Shown here: positions 26,196 to 38,917 of the stretch, one piece after another | Layout of the letters: the number at the start of each line of letters is the position of its first letter | Numbering within the stretch: the stretch's first letter is position 1 | Assembly: GCA_028583405.1 (NCBI GenBank) | Contig: CM053243.1 | Coordinates: 27,370,116 to 27,434,115, forward strand | Source of the DNA: Pogonophryne albipinna | Lineage: Eukaryota > Chordata > Actinopteri > Perciformes > Artedidraconidae | DNA length: 64,000 nucleotides | Reading direction: 5' to 3' | Translations under genes and position numbers: made by a program | The notes under the pieces: model-generated | Told to the model about the DNA's origin: nothing | Databases searched by the model: none | The model's input: only the letters and a program-made list of their open reading frames with translations

Positions 26196-26984
26196 AAGCT
26201 AACATTAGCAGATAGTGACAATGTGTGCTGGTTAGCTAGCTCAACGATTCCTTAAATAATATTGCGACAGAAAAAAAAACTTTTAAGTGCACATCACGCT
26301 CTGCCGCTCCGACAGGGAGCTCTGCTCTGAACACCTGAACGGCCCGTTCTAACAGCTGTTCACCAGCGGTCCAGTCTGTGCCACAGTGACTCCGGACCAC
26401 ACAGTTAATATTAACGAACGCACCCGCAGGTAATGTGGCTGCTGAAGCTAGACCATCTTCGCGGAGCAGCAGAGCCTTATTATACATCCATGAGCAGAGC
26501 CGACAGGCAGGAAGACTCGAGCACACAGCTCGCGCTTCATTATCATATATAAAAAAGAACACCATGCGTGTCATGATGGCACATAACAGCTCGCGGCTGC
26601 AGATTACTCCGGTTCCCAGACCCCCCCATACCCCAATAATATTTTTATTGCAGATCTACATGAATCACACAAACGACCTATTTTGGATTCAAAACGGCGA
26701 ATTTCGCCGAAAGGTGACAAGTTTGCATCCCTGCTTGTTATCCTTTCATCACAGAGCTGGGAAAATGGTGTATTGATTAGATTCTGATCCGTGCAACTCC
26801 AATTTTAACTGACTTTAGTTCTAATTTTAATGTTAATTTGATTTCAACCCATAAGTAATTATTTAAATTAACTCAACATTTCACATGATGGATTAGTGTT
26901 CCACATTTTTCCCACTGATTTCTTTTATGATTAGGCCAATGGTAAAGAGAGACATTGATGGCCCTGTGTCCTTTTTGTTAGTAC
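26196..26984. other. Interior of the LTR element, no gene seen
   Basis: The overlapping opposed frames at 26236-26776 come from a GC-richer patch and show no motif. Nothing is recognisable. Confidence 0.4.
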
Positions 26985-27515
26985 GTGGTTCCATTTTGTC
27001 TATGGCCTTGGACGGCTTCACTAAGAGTCACCCAGTTCTGCCCTGCTACAGTCCGGCTGAGTGCAGTCACAGAGATGCTACTGTACACCCCAGCGCGTGC
27101 ACTACGCTCTGCATCAGCCAAACGACTCGCTGCACCCTCGCTGCGAGGGGGACCCAAGTTCCCATCAGCAAAAACACGTGGGTTTGCTATCCTGGTTCCA
27201 AAATGGTGGAATGAGCCATCAGGACAGCAGAAAGCCTGCACATCTTCCGGTGCAGACTGAAAACTCATCTCTTTCGACTCCACCTCGAGCGATAGAATTA
27301 CTAACAAAGAACTGCTAACAGAGCACTTATATACTAATAAAGGACTGGCTTATATATAGCCAGTTGAGTAGCACTTGAAATGTTTGGCTCTATGAAACCT
27401 GATGTACTTATATGATTCTGTTTTCTTCAAGGTTGTGTCTTCCTGGTCGAATGTACTTATTGTAAGTCGCTTTGGATAAAAGCGTCAGCTAAATGCAATG
27501 TAATGTAATGTAAAA
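26985..27515 (+). mobile_element. LINE 3' fragment (second LINE family) inside the LTR element
   Basis: The frame at 26985-27260 contains ARALRSASAKRLAAPS and AILVPKWWNE, matching the C-terminal block of L2/Rex1-like LINEs, and is followed by a RCRLKTHLF-like segment in a shifted frame. The tail AAGTCGCTTTGGATAAAAGC followed by an AATGT repeat is a well-known teleost LINE 3' end. The clade is not certain. The fragment is 5'-truncated and in the same orientation as the retroelement. Confidence 0.7.
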
Positions 27516-28329
27516 AGATGCTATGGCTGCTCTACATGACATTAATGGTCTGGTCCGAGAATGGACACCATTTCCTGCTCCCAGAGAGAATGACGCTCCT
27601 CAAACTGAACATTACAGCCATTGATTGATACTGTCTCACGTGGGTCTGCTCCCCCCCATCGAGCCATGAACTGAAAGCTTGACATCTGCTTTGAACACTT
27701 GGAAGCCTCATTGTCACACCAGCACCAACCCTTGGGTCAGTCAGATGAGACTAACGGCTTCACTTAGGGCATTTGGGTCAGAAATATGACTCTCGTTACC
27801 ACAGAGTGGGTTGTTTGTTTTTAAGGCTATTCATACTGCTATGCAGAGGATGCCTGTAAGTTGGCAAGCTGTTAAAAGCCCCTACTATTTTTAGTATAGG
27901 CCTAATGTCAGGGGCCTCTTACTGTCTAATTCTGCATGTATTCACATTATATGGACCATGTTTCCACCTGGTGAAACTAGAGGCTGCACGGAACTCAGGC
28001 TACAATACAACCATTCTGTTCTGCTCTAACGATTCAATTTATAGATTCTACATCAAAACAGTTCGTTTTTATTGTTTCCAATGATAACTTCACCTTAAGT
28101 GGAGGAATGCAAACCTGTTTTCAAATGTAAGGTTTTGCATTTGTTTGACATTTCTCAGTAATGACACCCTCAGACACCCACTATCATTCATGCTATGCCT
28201 TCAGTGGTAACTCAGATGTTAAGGAGGATTGAAGCTTTTCCTCCCAAATCGGCTATGCTTTGTTTTTTTCAACAAAGGTATGCATTTCCTGCATAATATA
28301 TGTTTCTCACAATTGTTTTTTGTTAGCTG
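27516..28329 (+). other. Interior of the LTR element, no gene seen
   Basis: This is unique sequence. A frame of about 36 codons beginning near 27519 and ending near 27626 (containing REWTPFPAPRE) is open but too short to assign. Confidence 0.35.
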
Positions 28330-28740
28330 CGCACAGGTGATACTGAGTCTTCTCGAGTAATGGATTATGATCTATACCATGCTTACATGGACTCGTATGT
28401 TTTATTTCATATCTAACAGAAGTGACAGAAGAAAGAGATGGGAAAGTGAGAAAAGAAAGACATGGAGAAGTGAGGAAAGAGGGGGATGAGGAAAGAGGGA
28501 GATAAGGATGAGAGAGGGATGAGGAAGAGAGAATAGAGAGAGGTGTGGAAGAGAGAATAGAGAGAGATGTGGAAGAGAGAATAGAGAGAATAGGGAAGAG
28601 AGGGATAGGAAAGAGAGAAGAGATATTTGCGAGTTGCATACTGATACTGAGTCTTCTCGATTAATAGCTTATAGACAATACCATGTTTAAATAGACTCCT
28701 ACTTGTTATTACACATGTGACATATGTAAGAAAAGGGAGG
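28330..28740 (+). repeat. Dispersed repeat copies flanking a purine-rich tract
   Basis: 28330-28440 matches 2310-2425. 28430-28625 is an almost all-purine, GA-rich tract with loose 24-bp periodicity (GGAAGAGAGAATAGAGAGAG). 28645-28735 is a diverged second copy of the flanking repeat. The junction GATATTTGCGAGTTGCATA after the purine tract recurs at 37740-37762, also after a GA-rich tract, so tract and flank move together. Confidence 0.65.
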
Positions 28741-30039
28741 GGAGAGTCAATTATATTGAGTAATTGATTTCATATTGGAACATTTATTTCAAATGTATTT
28801 CTGATAAACTAATCTTTTATCAAACGGTAAATGGTGAATTAATATAACATTTAGAATCATTGAGAAGGGGTTATATCCACAGGGACGAGCTCACCTTTAA
28901 CTTAAAATAACATTTCTCTGCTTTGGACTGATGAGTATATGATTCTTGCATGTTAAATGACTAACACAAACCTTACATTTATGCATTGTGCATGTGTCAG
29001 GAAGGCTCCCAAATAATTCTGAGGGCCCTATCCTATTTTTGTAATTGAATGATAATGTGCTAATCCATTACCTTGAGTTGTCTTCACTCAGGAAGACATC
29101 CCTATCAAGTGTTAACCCAATAACTAGGACAGCTCTGAAGGCCATGGGTCAGAGAGAGAGGATCACACTCTCCGGCGGCAGAGAGCACCCCAGCCACGGG
29201 CAAGGAGGCACGAGGTCGTTCGAGATGAGAGGATTCTAATCTTCAACTTTCTGATGAGATGAGATGCTTCTTCATCTTTCTGCTCGGGGGGGCTCAAACA
29301 GACAACTCTGCAGGACGAGCGATGGCTTCAGAGGCTTCTATAATACAAGGTTCCATGTTTCTTGGAGGAGCAGATGTCTTCGTAACCTCTCCCATCACGG
29401 GGGGGGGGGGGCATCCAGATGTGCCACTTGGAATAGGCAGTGGCACTGCTCTCAAGCAGAAGGAATGCAGGCAGATGAGTCTCCATTTCACTGGGGGGAT
29501 CATACAGTGCTCACTGAATTGAGCCACACAAAAAGCAGAGCAATTGAAATATGGCACTCTGACGAAGAGAAGTTTTGAGCCAATCAGCACCTCAGTGCTA
29601 ATCTACAGTATCAGGATGCCTTTACACATCAGACATTCTGTGTCATAAAGAGAGGAGGAGAACGAGTCAGGAGGACATGTTCTTCCAGCTCTTGTACAAA
29701 GATAACATTTGAATTGAATGACCAGATGTTTACAGATGTACAATTAATGATAGTTCTTATATTTCCGATGAACAGACATGTGTTAAATAGTGGTGATAAA
29801 TATATTTTGTCAGAACAGATTACACTTTCACACTAAACAAAATAAATTAATTGATATTTTCAGATTATAAGGTATTGAACAATAAGATATTTCTAATATT
29901 ATAACAGATAATGTTACTATCCTTAATTGTCCAGCAATCAGGCTTAACAACACTACTCTTCAATGTATTACCCATGCACAGACAGACCTAAAATGATGTT
30001 TCAAGTTTTAAATATTTAAACCTTCCTTTCCAGGTTTTA
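28741..30039 (+). other. Interior of the LTR element, no gene seen
   Basis: AT-rich, with a GC-richer patch at 29130-29450 that includes a run of 11 G at about 29400. Frames at 29259-29590 overlap in several phases and show no motif. Confidence 0.4.
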
Positions 30040-30696
30040 CAAAAGTCTTTGAATATTTGCCTAACTTTTCCTTTTCAGATTGTTAAACGTTTTGAGAATT
30101 GTTTTATTTTCCTTTCAGATTTTGAACAATGTACTTGATTAAAATGAAGGTATTGATTTCATTAAAACTGAGTGCCTTACCCTTGATTTAATATGTAATG
30201 AAGTAAACGTAAAGTAATCCTAAATTGAGGACACTGTAACTTTGCAGATTACAAATTGATCAAATCACCACTGTGAATTGTATACCTTAACTGTGATTTT
30301 ATACCTCAGCTGGATCTGTTATGATCCTATGTTTTAAATACATTTGACTAGTGATTGCCTTAAGCTAAATCTTTAAACTGCAAGCTGGTTTTGATTTTAT
30401 AGTTTGATAAGTGAGATCAGCTAATGATGTTTTTGCTATTATGCATCTGTGTTTTATGTGTGTTCATTATTGTGCTTTTGACAAAAGATGATCAAACACT
30501 GATGAGATGATTTTTCTATTGTGGTTGTCTGTATCAATCATTGTGGTTGAATGTTTCAATCTTATTCTACTTTATGATGTAATTGATGTACGGTGGGACC
30601 ACACTCAAATCTGAAGACGCCTGTTGATTTAAGTATTGACCAAATTATTATTAGACTAATGTTTTCAGGTTATCATAAATGATAAAAAGAGAGGGC
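30040..30696 (+). other. Retroviral 3' untranslated region of the LTR element
   Basis: It matches 780-1422 in order and orientation and ends in the purine tract AAAAAGAGAGGG directly before the LTR. Confidence 0.75.
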
Positions 30697-31154
30697 TGTT
30701 AGGGAATAATTTTACCTTTACTTAAGATATTTGACCTTTCGGCCTGTTGACGTTTTACGACGAACCCTAAGTCTGTTATCTGTCTTGGGGAGTGGGAAGT
30801 TTTAGCTATTGTTGACATTAATAGTTTTATGACCGGTCAACTCTCGGCCACAGAGCCATTAGAGTCCGATAAGTGATTCAGTGCCTCCAGGTGTTCACGT
30901 GTACCTTCCCCCATATGTGGGTTGACTCTCTGTAAACTAGTTAAAGGTCTAGCCGAGAGATAGGCTGATTCAGATTTGACATGGCAATCCACCCGTGCAG
31001 TCAGAATCTTTGACTGTGTGACTTGTGATGTGAATTTCTCCGGCCGATGCTTGTATTAAATCTCAGTGTTTGACATCAGAACTCCTGCTCATCCCGTGTC
31101 TCCTTCCTGAGTCGGTGACTCCCAAAGCATTGCTACACAGAAGTTTCCTCCACA
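30697..31154 (+). repeat. 3' LTR of the non-coding retroelement
   Basis: It is a 458-bp copy of 23024-23481 with two substitutions, followed by the target-site duplicate GGTAT. Confidence 0.92.
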
Positions 31155-31159
31155 GGTAT

Positions 31160-33347
31160 GATGGTTTTTTACTAAAGAAGAGTTTTCGCTTCATTGCGCA
31201 ATAGCTAATTATTTTTAAACAGAAGTCAACCACTCAGTGTTTTTCGGACCATCAATCTGTTATGTTGTTAGAAAGGTCCCAGAGCTGTATGTTGTATGCT
31301 GTTTGCCATATAACAAAATGTACCGGCTGAAAATCTTGCAACCATCACCACGTCAGTTAATTGCCGCTCAAAACGAAGCTGAGAGAGCTGCAGTGTGCTG
31401 AACTGATTGATGTAGGAACATAAAAAGTAGCATGCCTTTTCCCATTGTGTGACTATTCAATCAAACCTAGGCCAGTGTGGCTGGCTGGCATCAATATGCA
31501 TGGAGATAGCCTGTCACCACTTTTCTCTGCTTCTGTGAAGCGACACAGTCTGTCTGTTTTTCTTTGTTTGTCAAGGTGCTATCCATCTATCCACCAGTGG
31601 ACATTGCAAGAGAGTGGCCCGCTGCACCTCATTTTCATCTCTGTCCGAGAGCAAGAACATAAGCTTTCAGAAAGGAATCTGTTGAAAGATGTCCCTTTAG
31701 AGCTTAAATAAACAGTTTTTAGCATTACTTTTCCATATGGAATTATGTTAGGTTGAAAGGTGTTTGTATTTAAACAAATCCCTGTGTGATTATTTCAAGC
31801 ACTACTAATACATTGATTGTGCATGACATAATTTAATAGAGATCATGTGCCACACACATGGTTTCTTTTTCACTCTAAATTGATCTTAACAAGTCACTCA
31901 TTTGCCTACATATTGTGTTAGTTCTCATTGAATGACAAGTAAACAGGTCCTGTCTTTGTGTCTCGCTGGTGCACAACACCTGTCAGCACTCATAAGACTG
32001 GAAGTAGGTCAGGAGTACTTCTAGGAGGGAATACAGGACAACAGGACTCCTTTAACTCTATGGGCAAAATCTACAATGTCATAACTGAGTGCATGTAAAT
32101 GCTTGGAGAATCACAAATAGTTTTAAGAAGTCTTTTTATGAGTTGAATGTGAGTTTAATGGTGGTGTATCAGATGGGCTGATGGTGACCACCAAGTGAGG
32201 CTGCCATGAAAGAACGGCAAGTTTCTGTGGACTAACAAGTCCTCAAAAGTCCTTTGTTTGTTTCATGCAACACATATTTTATTGTCTGATTACCAAAGTA
32301 TTGTTGTTTACAGTATCTCTCCTGTTTATAGAGTGTGTGAATTGATGATTTGATGTAAGAAAACAAACTACATACTGTTTTAGCATGTCAGGCTGAATGC
32401 AATTTGCTTACTGAGCACAGAGCATTTATTGTAAACGTACAAAATACAATACATTCATTTACTTAAAAGTTCTGATACAATTCTGCCAATCCACTGTAAG
32501 AACTTATTCAGGCAGCCACCGAGGCCACATTTTCTTTCGCCAGCAGTGTATCAAACGTTTGTGGAAAAACTGATAGAGAAACCGATTGATTCAACGATTC
32601 ACCTCTTCAAATCACGGTTTGGAAGACAGCACACCTCAGCGGTCGGAGCCCTGCAAAGGCTGGATGGGACATCTGTTGAACTCAGCACTTTAAAAACGAT
32701 TTCTTGGCATGCTCTGTATGCCCCGGAAGATCTGTCTCCTTTGATGTTTTTTTAAAATTTCAACTGATTTGTGTGTGAGATGAAGCTTCGGGTGTGTAAG
32801 AGGTGATAAAAAGGCAGACGATGACACAGATGATTCATAAAACCATATTCAAAGCATTCATTGAAAGTTGGACAGGACATTTTTTTGGGATTCATTTGAA
32901 TTTTTTATTAAAAATGAATATTAATGTTACTGATTATTTACATTTTTGTGTTAACTATTAATCTTTTTGATGTCTTAAGTCCAGTGTGGACTTTTTATTT
33001 TATTTCAGCACATGATATATGCACTTCAAGCTGGATAGAAAATGTATGCATTGGTAATAAATAATCACTAATCATAAGTTAAGTATATTGGTTGTAATAT
33101 GGATTACATCACTTTTTAAATGCTGGAATACAACATGCTTGAAGCAAGTCCTAGTATCCCCTCTGCCTTCATGCTTGCTGATTGCATTGTAACCATTTTC
33201 CTGATTGAAAACATAAAAGACATTACTGTGCACATCTTGCTGGAGGTTATGCAGTACTACTTGAAGGAGCACTACGTGTCCCTGTGGATCTGTTTGGCTC
33301 TTTGCCTAAAATCATGGAAATGTTTTGAGCAATGTTTCTCATGCTTG
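31160..33347. other. Non-coding stretch between retroelement and hAT element
   Basis: I see no gene that I can support. Frames of 60-90 codons (31445-31711, 32546-32755, 33120-33377) lack motifs and flanking splice logic. It is probably intergenic or intronic DNA. Confidence 0.4.
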
Positions 33348-33355
33348 GTCCAGAG

Positions 33356-35739
33356 CAGGGGTCTGCAACCTTTTTGACCAAAAGAGCCATTTTGCTCCTT
33401 TTTCCAAAAAAATGTTTTGTCTGGAGCCGAAAAACATATTGAATAGCTTGATCGCTTATAAAGTTGTATTTATTGTTATATCAGACAAAAACTACAGTTT
33501 TTTTGCATTTATTAGGCTATTTATTACATTATATAACACTTTTAACCTCTAATAAAAAACAAAGAACTCCTATAAGGAGAATTACAAATAATACACAGGC
33601 CTACTTTAAAATAAATTAAACACAGCACTTGGGGAGTCCTCTGCACATTTGAAGGGAAAAAAATATAATTAAAATGGGCCCACTTTGAAATAAATAAAAC
33701 ATATAGCTGCACCCTAAAAAGAGTTAAAGGTAGGGTAGGTAAGAATGGAGAAACCAGCTTGAGTGCGCTAGAATTTGAAAATACACAACCGGAGAAATCT
33801 TCCACTTCCTTACAGAGCCCCTCCTCCAACACACACGAACGCGCACATGACCAATGAGGGCACGAGATAAGTTTGTGCACAGATGGAAGGCTGACAGGCA
33901 GGTAGGCCATCCAGTTATTTTAGCCGGGCCGGCTAAAATGATTGGTCTTGCTTTTTACAGCGCTACGGCTTCCAGAGCAGTGGCGGCGCTAGGGGGTGGC
34001 TACTTGGGCTCAAGCCCCGGATGTTTTCTGAAAAACCCCAGATGTTTCACTTAAAAAAAAAAGTTTAAAAAAAAAAAGTTAAAAAAAAATAAAAAAATGT
34101 TTTTGTTGAAAACGTCATGTGCAGTACCGGAGTCCACCAGAGAGGCAGCCGCTGCGGGACATTAGCCTGTGTACTGCGTAGCAGTCCCTGCCCTGAAGAA
34201 GAAGTGATGCTTCCTAGTGCCTGACGAGTTGTAAGTTAATAGCCTATAAAGTTATGGATATTAGAAAGCCACAAGCTGCAGCAGCAGCAGCAGTATCATA
34301 AGCTGACAACAATGTCATCACCAGGAGTGAAGAAATGGATGATGTTTCAGGTTTGAGAATCTAATGGTGATATCTGCACTCTGGCTGACTGAGTAAGAAG
34401 TGAAAAAGAGTTAATGTTATAGCTAGTAAACATGGAGTAACCACACTAAGTATACCCTTATACTGTATGTTAGTATGTATACAGAACATGACTAAAAATG
34501 ATCCTAAGATGTAACGTTAACCCTTCATACCTCATAGTCTACTTTTAAGACACTACAATAACGTATTCCAATTTTTATTTTGTTTTCGCGCGTGGAATTA
34601 TACCGGCTCTCGTTTCAGTACACATAACAACGGAACCATAGCAACGGAACTGACAGGCAACGGAATTGACATGCAACCCTCTGAATCAGACTCCGATTGG
34701 CTGTGACTCAGACTGTCTGATTCAGAAACGTGACTCTTACACTCTTTACGTCACAAAGAAAGATGGTGGATGAGAATAGATCTATAAAACGATAAGCAAT
34801 GCGACAGAATCAAGGTGAGACTATCCGCATCCTTTAGCACATTCGTTTCACCGAAATAAGTAAACGACTGTATTTGAGTGAGTTAAGGCATTAGTTTGCT
34901 TCATTAAAGGGTGTTAATGAATAAGTGTTCTCCAGTGCCTTTTGTCCGCTTTAAGGTATTATTAAGGTAGGGTTAATGTTGCTCTCAAAGTGTACCAGAT
35001 TGATGCTTGTAACTTCAATATTTCCCGGGGGAGCATGCCCCCAGCACCCCTAGAGGAGGCGGCGACCCCCCTAAAGGATGTTCGGTCCACCCCCCACTTG
35101 TAAAAAATAGCACTTTACAAAAATGTATGTATTTATTGTCAAAGCATTTAATATATTCATTGCTATCGGGACGTTAAGAGCATTCCATGGAATATAACAA
35201 AAAGTGTTTTCTGAAATAAATTACATACCCCATTGAATTATGACTGAAGATCGTCAGCTGTCTTCCTCTCCCATGTTGTTCCTCGATACGTAAAGGCTGC
35301 AGCACCTTTGACAACTTCTCTCTACATATCAAACAGACCGGTAAACCAGCATCGTTTGCTGTGAAAACATATAACTCTGTCCACGCAGAATTAAATCCTG
35401 TGTTCCTCCGATACTTTTCTTTGATTTATCCATAGTTCGTTTATCGAGCCGGGGGTCAGGTTATTCACCTGCAAGAAAAGGCGCGAGCGCGGGACTGTAG
35501 CAGGATGTGACGCATATTTTAGTTGACCTAATTAAAACCGTTTTGTTTTTTATTTATGTGTCACAGTATCACCTCAAAATACAAGATACAAAACATTTTC
35601 AACCATGCAAGAAAATATAAATAGTCCTACAAATACTTTTATTTGATTTCCTTCTTATTTTTGTCTAAGCTCAAGGGAGCCAGAGCAGAGGGCTTAAAGG
35701 ACCGCATGCGGCTCGAGGGCCGCGGGTTGCCGACCCCTG
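33356..35739. mobile_element. hAT-type element, 2.38 kb, non-coding
   Basis: The left end CAGGGGTCTGCAACC and the right end, which reads CAGGGGTCGGCAACCCGCGG on the minus strand, form terminal inverted repeats. Perfect 8-bp duplications GTCCAGAG lie at 33348-33355 and 35740-35747. Inside are fragments of other repeats: a GTAGGGTAGGTAAGAATGG segment at about 33730, a CAGTGGCGGCGCTAGG segment at about 33979, A-rich runs at 34050-34100, and a segment at 34985-35110 that reappears inverted at 59960-60065. 34120-34205 also recurs at 63278-63365. No transposase is readable. Confidence 0.9.
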
Positions 35740-35747
35740 GTCCAGAG

Positions 35748-37150
35748 CAACACATTAACCTCTGATGGCTTATTCATGGTACACTGACTCGTGACAATGT
35801 TGCTTTTCCAACCAAAGGACCTGGCACACATAAATGTTTTGTAGTGTCAGTGCTCCAAACTATTTACTTCCACCAGGACATGTTTATAGCCTGCTGTTAC
35901 TGAGTTCACAGCTTTTAAAATAAACCAAAGGAGGTTATTTTGTGTTCCATTATTGAAGAACATGCTGGTATGTTTTGTCTCTGCTTCTTGTCACAAAGTG
36001 ACCAACATCTCCATGTTTGACAGTACTTAGTATTCCAACATTGATAGGTGTTACTGCAGAATTAAACTTTATTGATAAACTACATAATGCATAACAGTGA
36101 TGTGCAGGGAATGTTGTAACTAGGTATTTTCTACGAAGATTACTGCTCGAGAAAAATATCTGGCTGTGATTTTAACAGTGCCAATGAAGTACACGACAAG
36201 GACAGATTATGTTTTCATTTACAATATTACCCTAGGCATCATTACTTTGAATATGAATATAATCCATTTTCATTTATGACATTTATTATTATCTTAATTT
36301 CAATTTAAGAAAAACTTATTTGTTGACGCTTTAGTTAATTTAATAGCTCTACTGTTAAGAAAAATGCTGATGACCTGTTTTTGAAATGTATTTGAGAATG
36401 TAACTTCTCCTACCTAATATCCTACAAGAGATCATTAGGCAAGAAATTCCAAGAATTCAAGTATAAGTCCCCCATTAAGTACAGATTCATAGAAGAATGC
36501 CAGTCAATAGCAAATAAATAATCCAGTTAAATCTAGTAAATGCGAGTCTAATAATACGGTACACTTTGGTGAGATTTATTGTATTTATTGTACCACACAA
36601 ATCCCATTCTGTGGTCAAATGTTCCAATTACAGAGTTATGACATTTCTGCTGAATTGTTCACTTTACAGTATGCACAAGTATGTGCAGAGTGTGACATAG
36701 TGACCTTATTGTTCCAACACTGAAGCTGTAATATACGAGTGTTGCGGTATTCAAAGTCAAAATGTTGTGCGTTTTTATGGCTGTAAATACATATACAGTA
36801 GTATGTTTGTCCTCTCATTCAATAGGATATATTTGGCAGCTTTTGACACTGGATTCTCTACATAAAATAACTAGAGAATATATAACGATGGGACCACAGA
36901 CCACATGGGTCACATTCATCTGAAACTCAACCTTCATTTTGACAGACAGTATGTCACTTGGAGTGCATTTTGCCATGATGAAACACACTCACAAGGTAAA
37001 ACAATACCAGTAGATGGTAATTAGGAGTTAAGAGTTAAGCTTTGATAGTAAATTGTTTATTCATTATGGAAAATTATACTGCACCAATAAGAACTTCAAT
37101 TATTCTCCTACATTGAAAATAAAATAGACCAACACTTCAACAATGTAAGT
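35748..37150. other. Non-coding AT-rich stretch
   Basis: No gene or recognisable repeat was found. Confidence 0.4.
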
Positions 37151-37610
37151 GCAATAGTCATGGGCGGTTCTAGGGGGGGCCAGTGCCCCCCTAACACTGA
37201 CCTCTGACCCCCCTGTGGCCCCCCTAAAAATGAAAAGTGAAAAAAATGAAAAATGTATGATTTATTACACGATTTATTGAATGACGGAATAGACGGAACT
37301 AACGTTATTCGTCATTCTAGTCGGACCCATTAGAGCGGTGCACTCAGGACCCATTAGAGCGGTGCACTCACTTTCACTGTCCGGCTGAAGCGCGCGAAAA
37401 ACAAACACTTTTTATCTCGGATCATCAGAGGCTGTTGCATCCAAGAAAGACTGATTGAAACCTACGTTTCGAGAGAATACCACGATAATTGAAGGTGATT
37501 TAAACTATTGTATCCGTGTAATTGTAGATGTAAAGTAGAGATGTAACTGTTCATTGCCTTTATTTTTATATAAATATGATATGGTGTTAGTGCAAAAATT
37601 GTACTATAAC

Positions 37611-38880
37611 CAGGGCTGCATATAACTGGTGCGCAGGTGCGCATGCGCACCTCCGCCAAAAAAAGAACACCGCGTCATTTGAAAAAAGGCGCATTTGCGT
37701 ACCAACATTGAGAGAGAGAGAGGAGAGAGGGAGAGAGAGAAATATATTTGCGAGTTGCATATGAACCTATGATATGAACTCAGGGCCGGCCCGTAGCACT
37801 GGCGTTATAGATGTTCGCCTAGGGCGCCAGATCTGGGGAGGCGCTGCGCTGACAGCTCTGGGAGGGAAAAAAACATTTTTGACCGTTGGGGCTCATCCTA
37901 ATTTTCGGCCTTGATGTAACAATATTCATAATTAAGTAAATGTAACACCCTTTTCATCCCGGTTACACGTTTCATTTGCCCTGTACGATGGGCGCTGTAA
38001 GTGAGAAAATGGGGGATGTTGGCTTATCTGGCGCCCGCAGCTCACAGCCAAAATGCGAGTGAGCGTGGGAGCGAGCGAGGGCGCACCGGTACCAGCGCTG
38101 TTGTTATTAGAATCTGGTGCTAGCTGCTCTAACGGATATAAGAAGAAGATGTTTCTACAATAATGTGGAGGCTCAGCTACAGCTCAGTGAGGTAAAGGTC
38201 TCTGAGTGTTTAGATAGTTCACTTTAGTCTAAGTTCAAACGGTTTGGTCACAATTTATGTAAACACATATTTCCAAGGCTATAATTATTGGGATAAACAG
38301 GTTTGAAATCATTCCAATGTATACTATAGGACAGTAACCAAAAATATCCTTTAAAACTGGAGAGATAAAAAAAAATGCATAAATAAATGTTAAGGTAAAA
38401 TAAGATATGAATGAACAACATAAATAAAATAAGTTACATTCATTTGTTATTGGCTATGGTAGGTTATTGGTTATGTTCACATACTTATTTGATTACATCC
38501 ACTTGTCTAAGATGACAACAGAGACTTTCGACCCAAAACCAGCTGTTGACTTGTGGATGCAAGCAGCTAATCACAGACTCAACCAGAGAGAAAGTAGTAG
38601 GCCTACATCATCAGCTACCATGTCTGACAGAGAGGAGAACAGTCAGGAGGGTAGTGATGACAGCTTGTAGGATTACTGGTCGTGCTAATGTTGTCTTGTG
38701 TTCACCTCTGCATGTGTGTTCTGTGTTCACCTCTGCATGTGTGTTCAGTGCCGTGTGTCTGGCAAATAAGGTCAAGACCCCCTCAAAAGTTATGGTTTAT
38801 TTCATTTTAAGGATGAGCACCAAGCAACATCTCCAGGTGCTCCTTTGAGAACCAGGGCAAAAAAGTTATGTGCACCCCTG
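37611..38880 (+). mobile_element. hAT-type element nested at 37611-38880
   Basis: The left end is CAGGGCTGCATATAACTGG; the right end reads CAGGGGTGCACATAACTT on the minus strand. Perfect 8-bp duplications ACTATAAC lie at 37603-37610 and 38881-38888. A perfect 18-bp palindrome AGGTGCGCATGCGCACCT lies just inside the left end (about 37634-37651). The frame at 38467-38670 contains ETFDPKPAVDLWM and a NHRLNQRE stretch, resembling the linker before the dimerisation block of hAT-like transposases, but the rest is gone. A 25-bp unit (TGTGTTCACCTCTGCATGTG...) is duplicated at about 38697-38746. Confidence 0.88.
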
Positions 38881-38917
38881 ACTATAACTTAAGCTGAAGC
38901 TAACAGTAATAACTATA

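Larger units (their letters stand above)
23024..31154 (+). mobile_element. Structurally complete LTR retroelement lacking gag, pol and env
   Basis: Two 458-bp LTRs bound an 8,131-bp insertion flanked by GGTAT at 23019-23023 and 31155-31159. A primer-binding site follows the 5' LTR and a purine tract (AAAAAGAGAGGG) precedes the 3' LTR. By eye the LTRs differ at only two positions (near 23081 and 23218 and their partners), so the insertion is recent. The 7.2-kb interior has no reverse transcriptase, integrase, gag or env frame. It contains a hAT-like MITE, a LINE 3' fragment and a purine-rich repeat. Its 3' part matches the untranslated region of the retrovirus at 733-1422, so it belongs to that family. 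It must have moved with enzymes supplied in trans. Confidence 0.9.

Noticed and set aside
26236..26776. Opposed 112- and 113-codon frames
   Set aside because: Mirror frames over one GC-richer patch inside a retroelement; neither resembles gag, pol or env.
32546..32755. 69-codon frame resembling an exon (contains LFKSRFGRQHTSAVGALQRL)
   Set aside because: No convincing splice sites or known domain; kept only as unannotated sequence.
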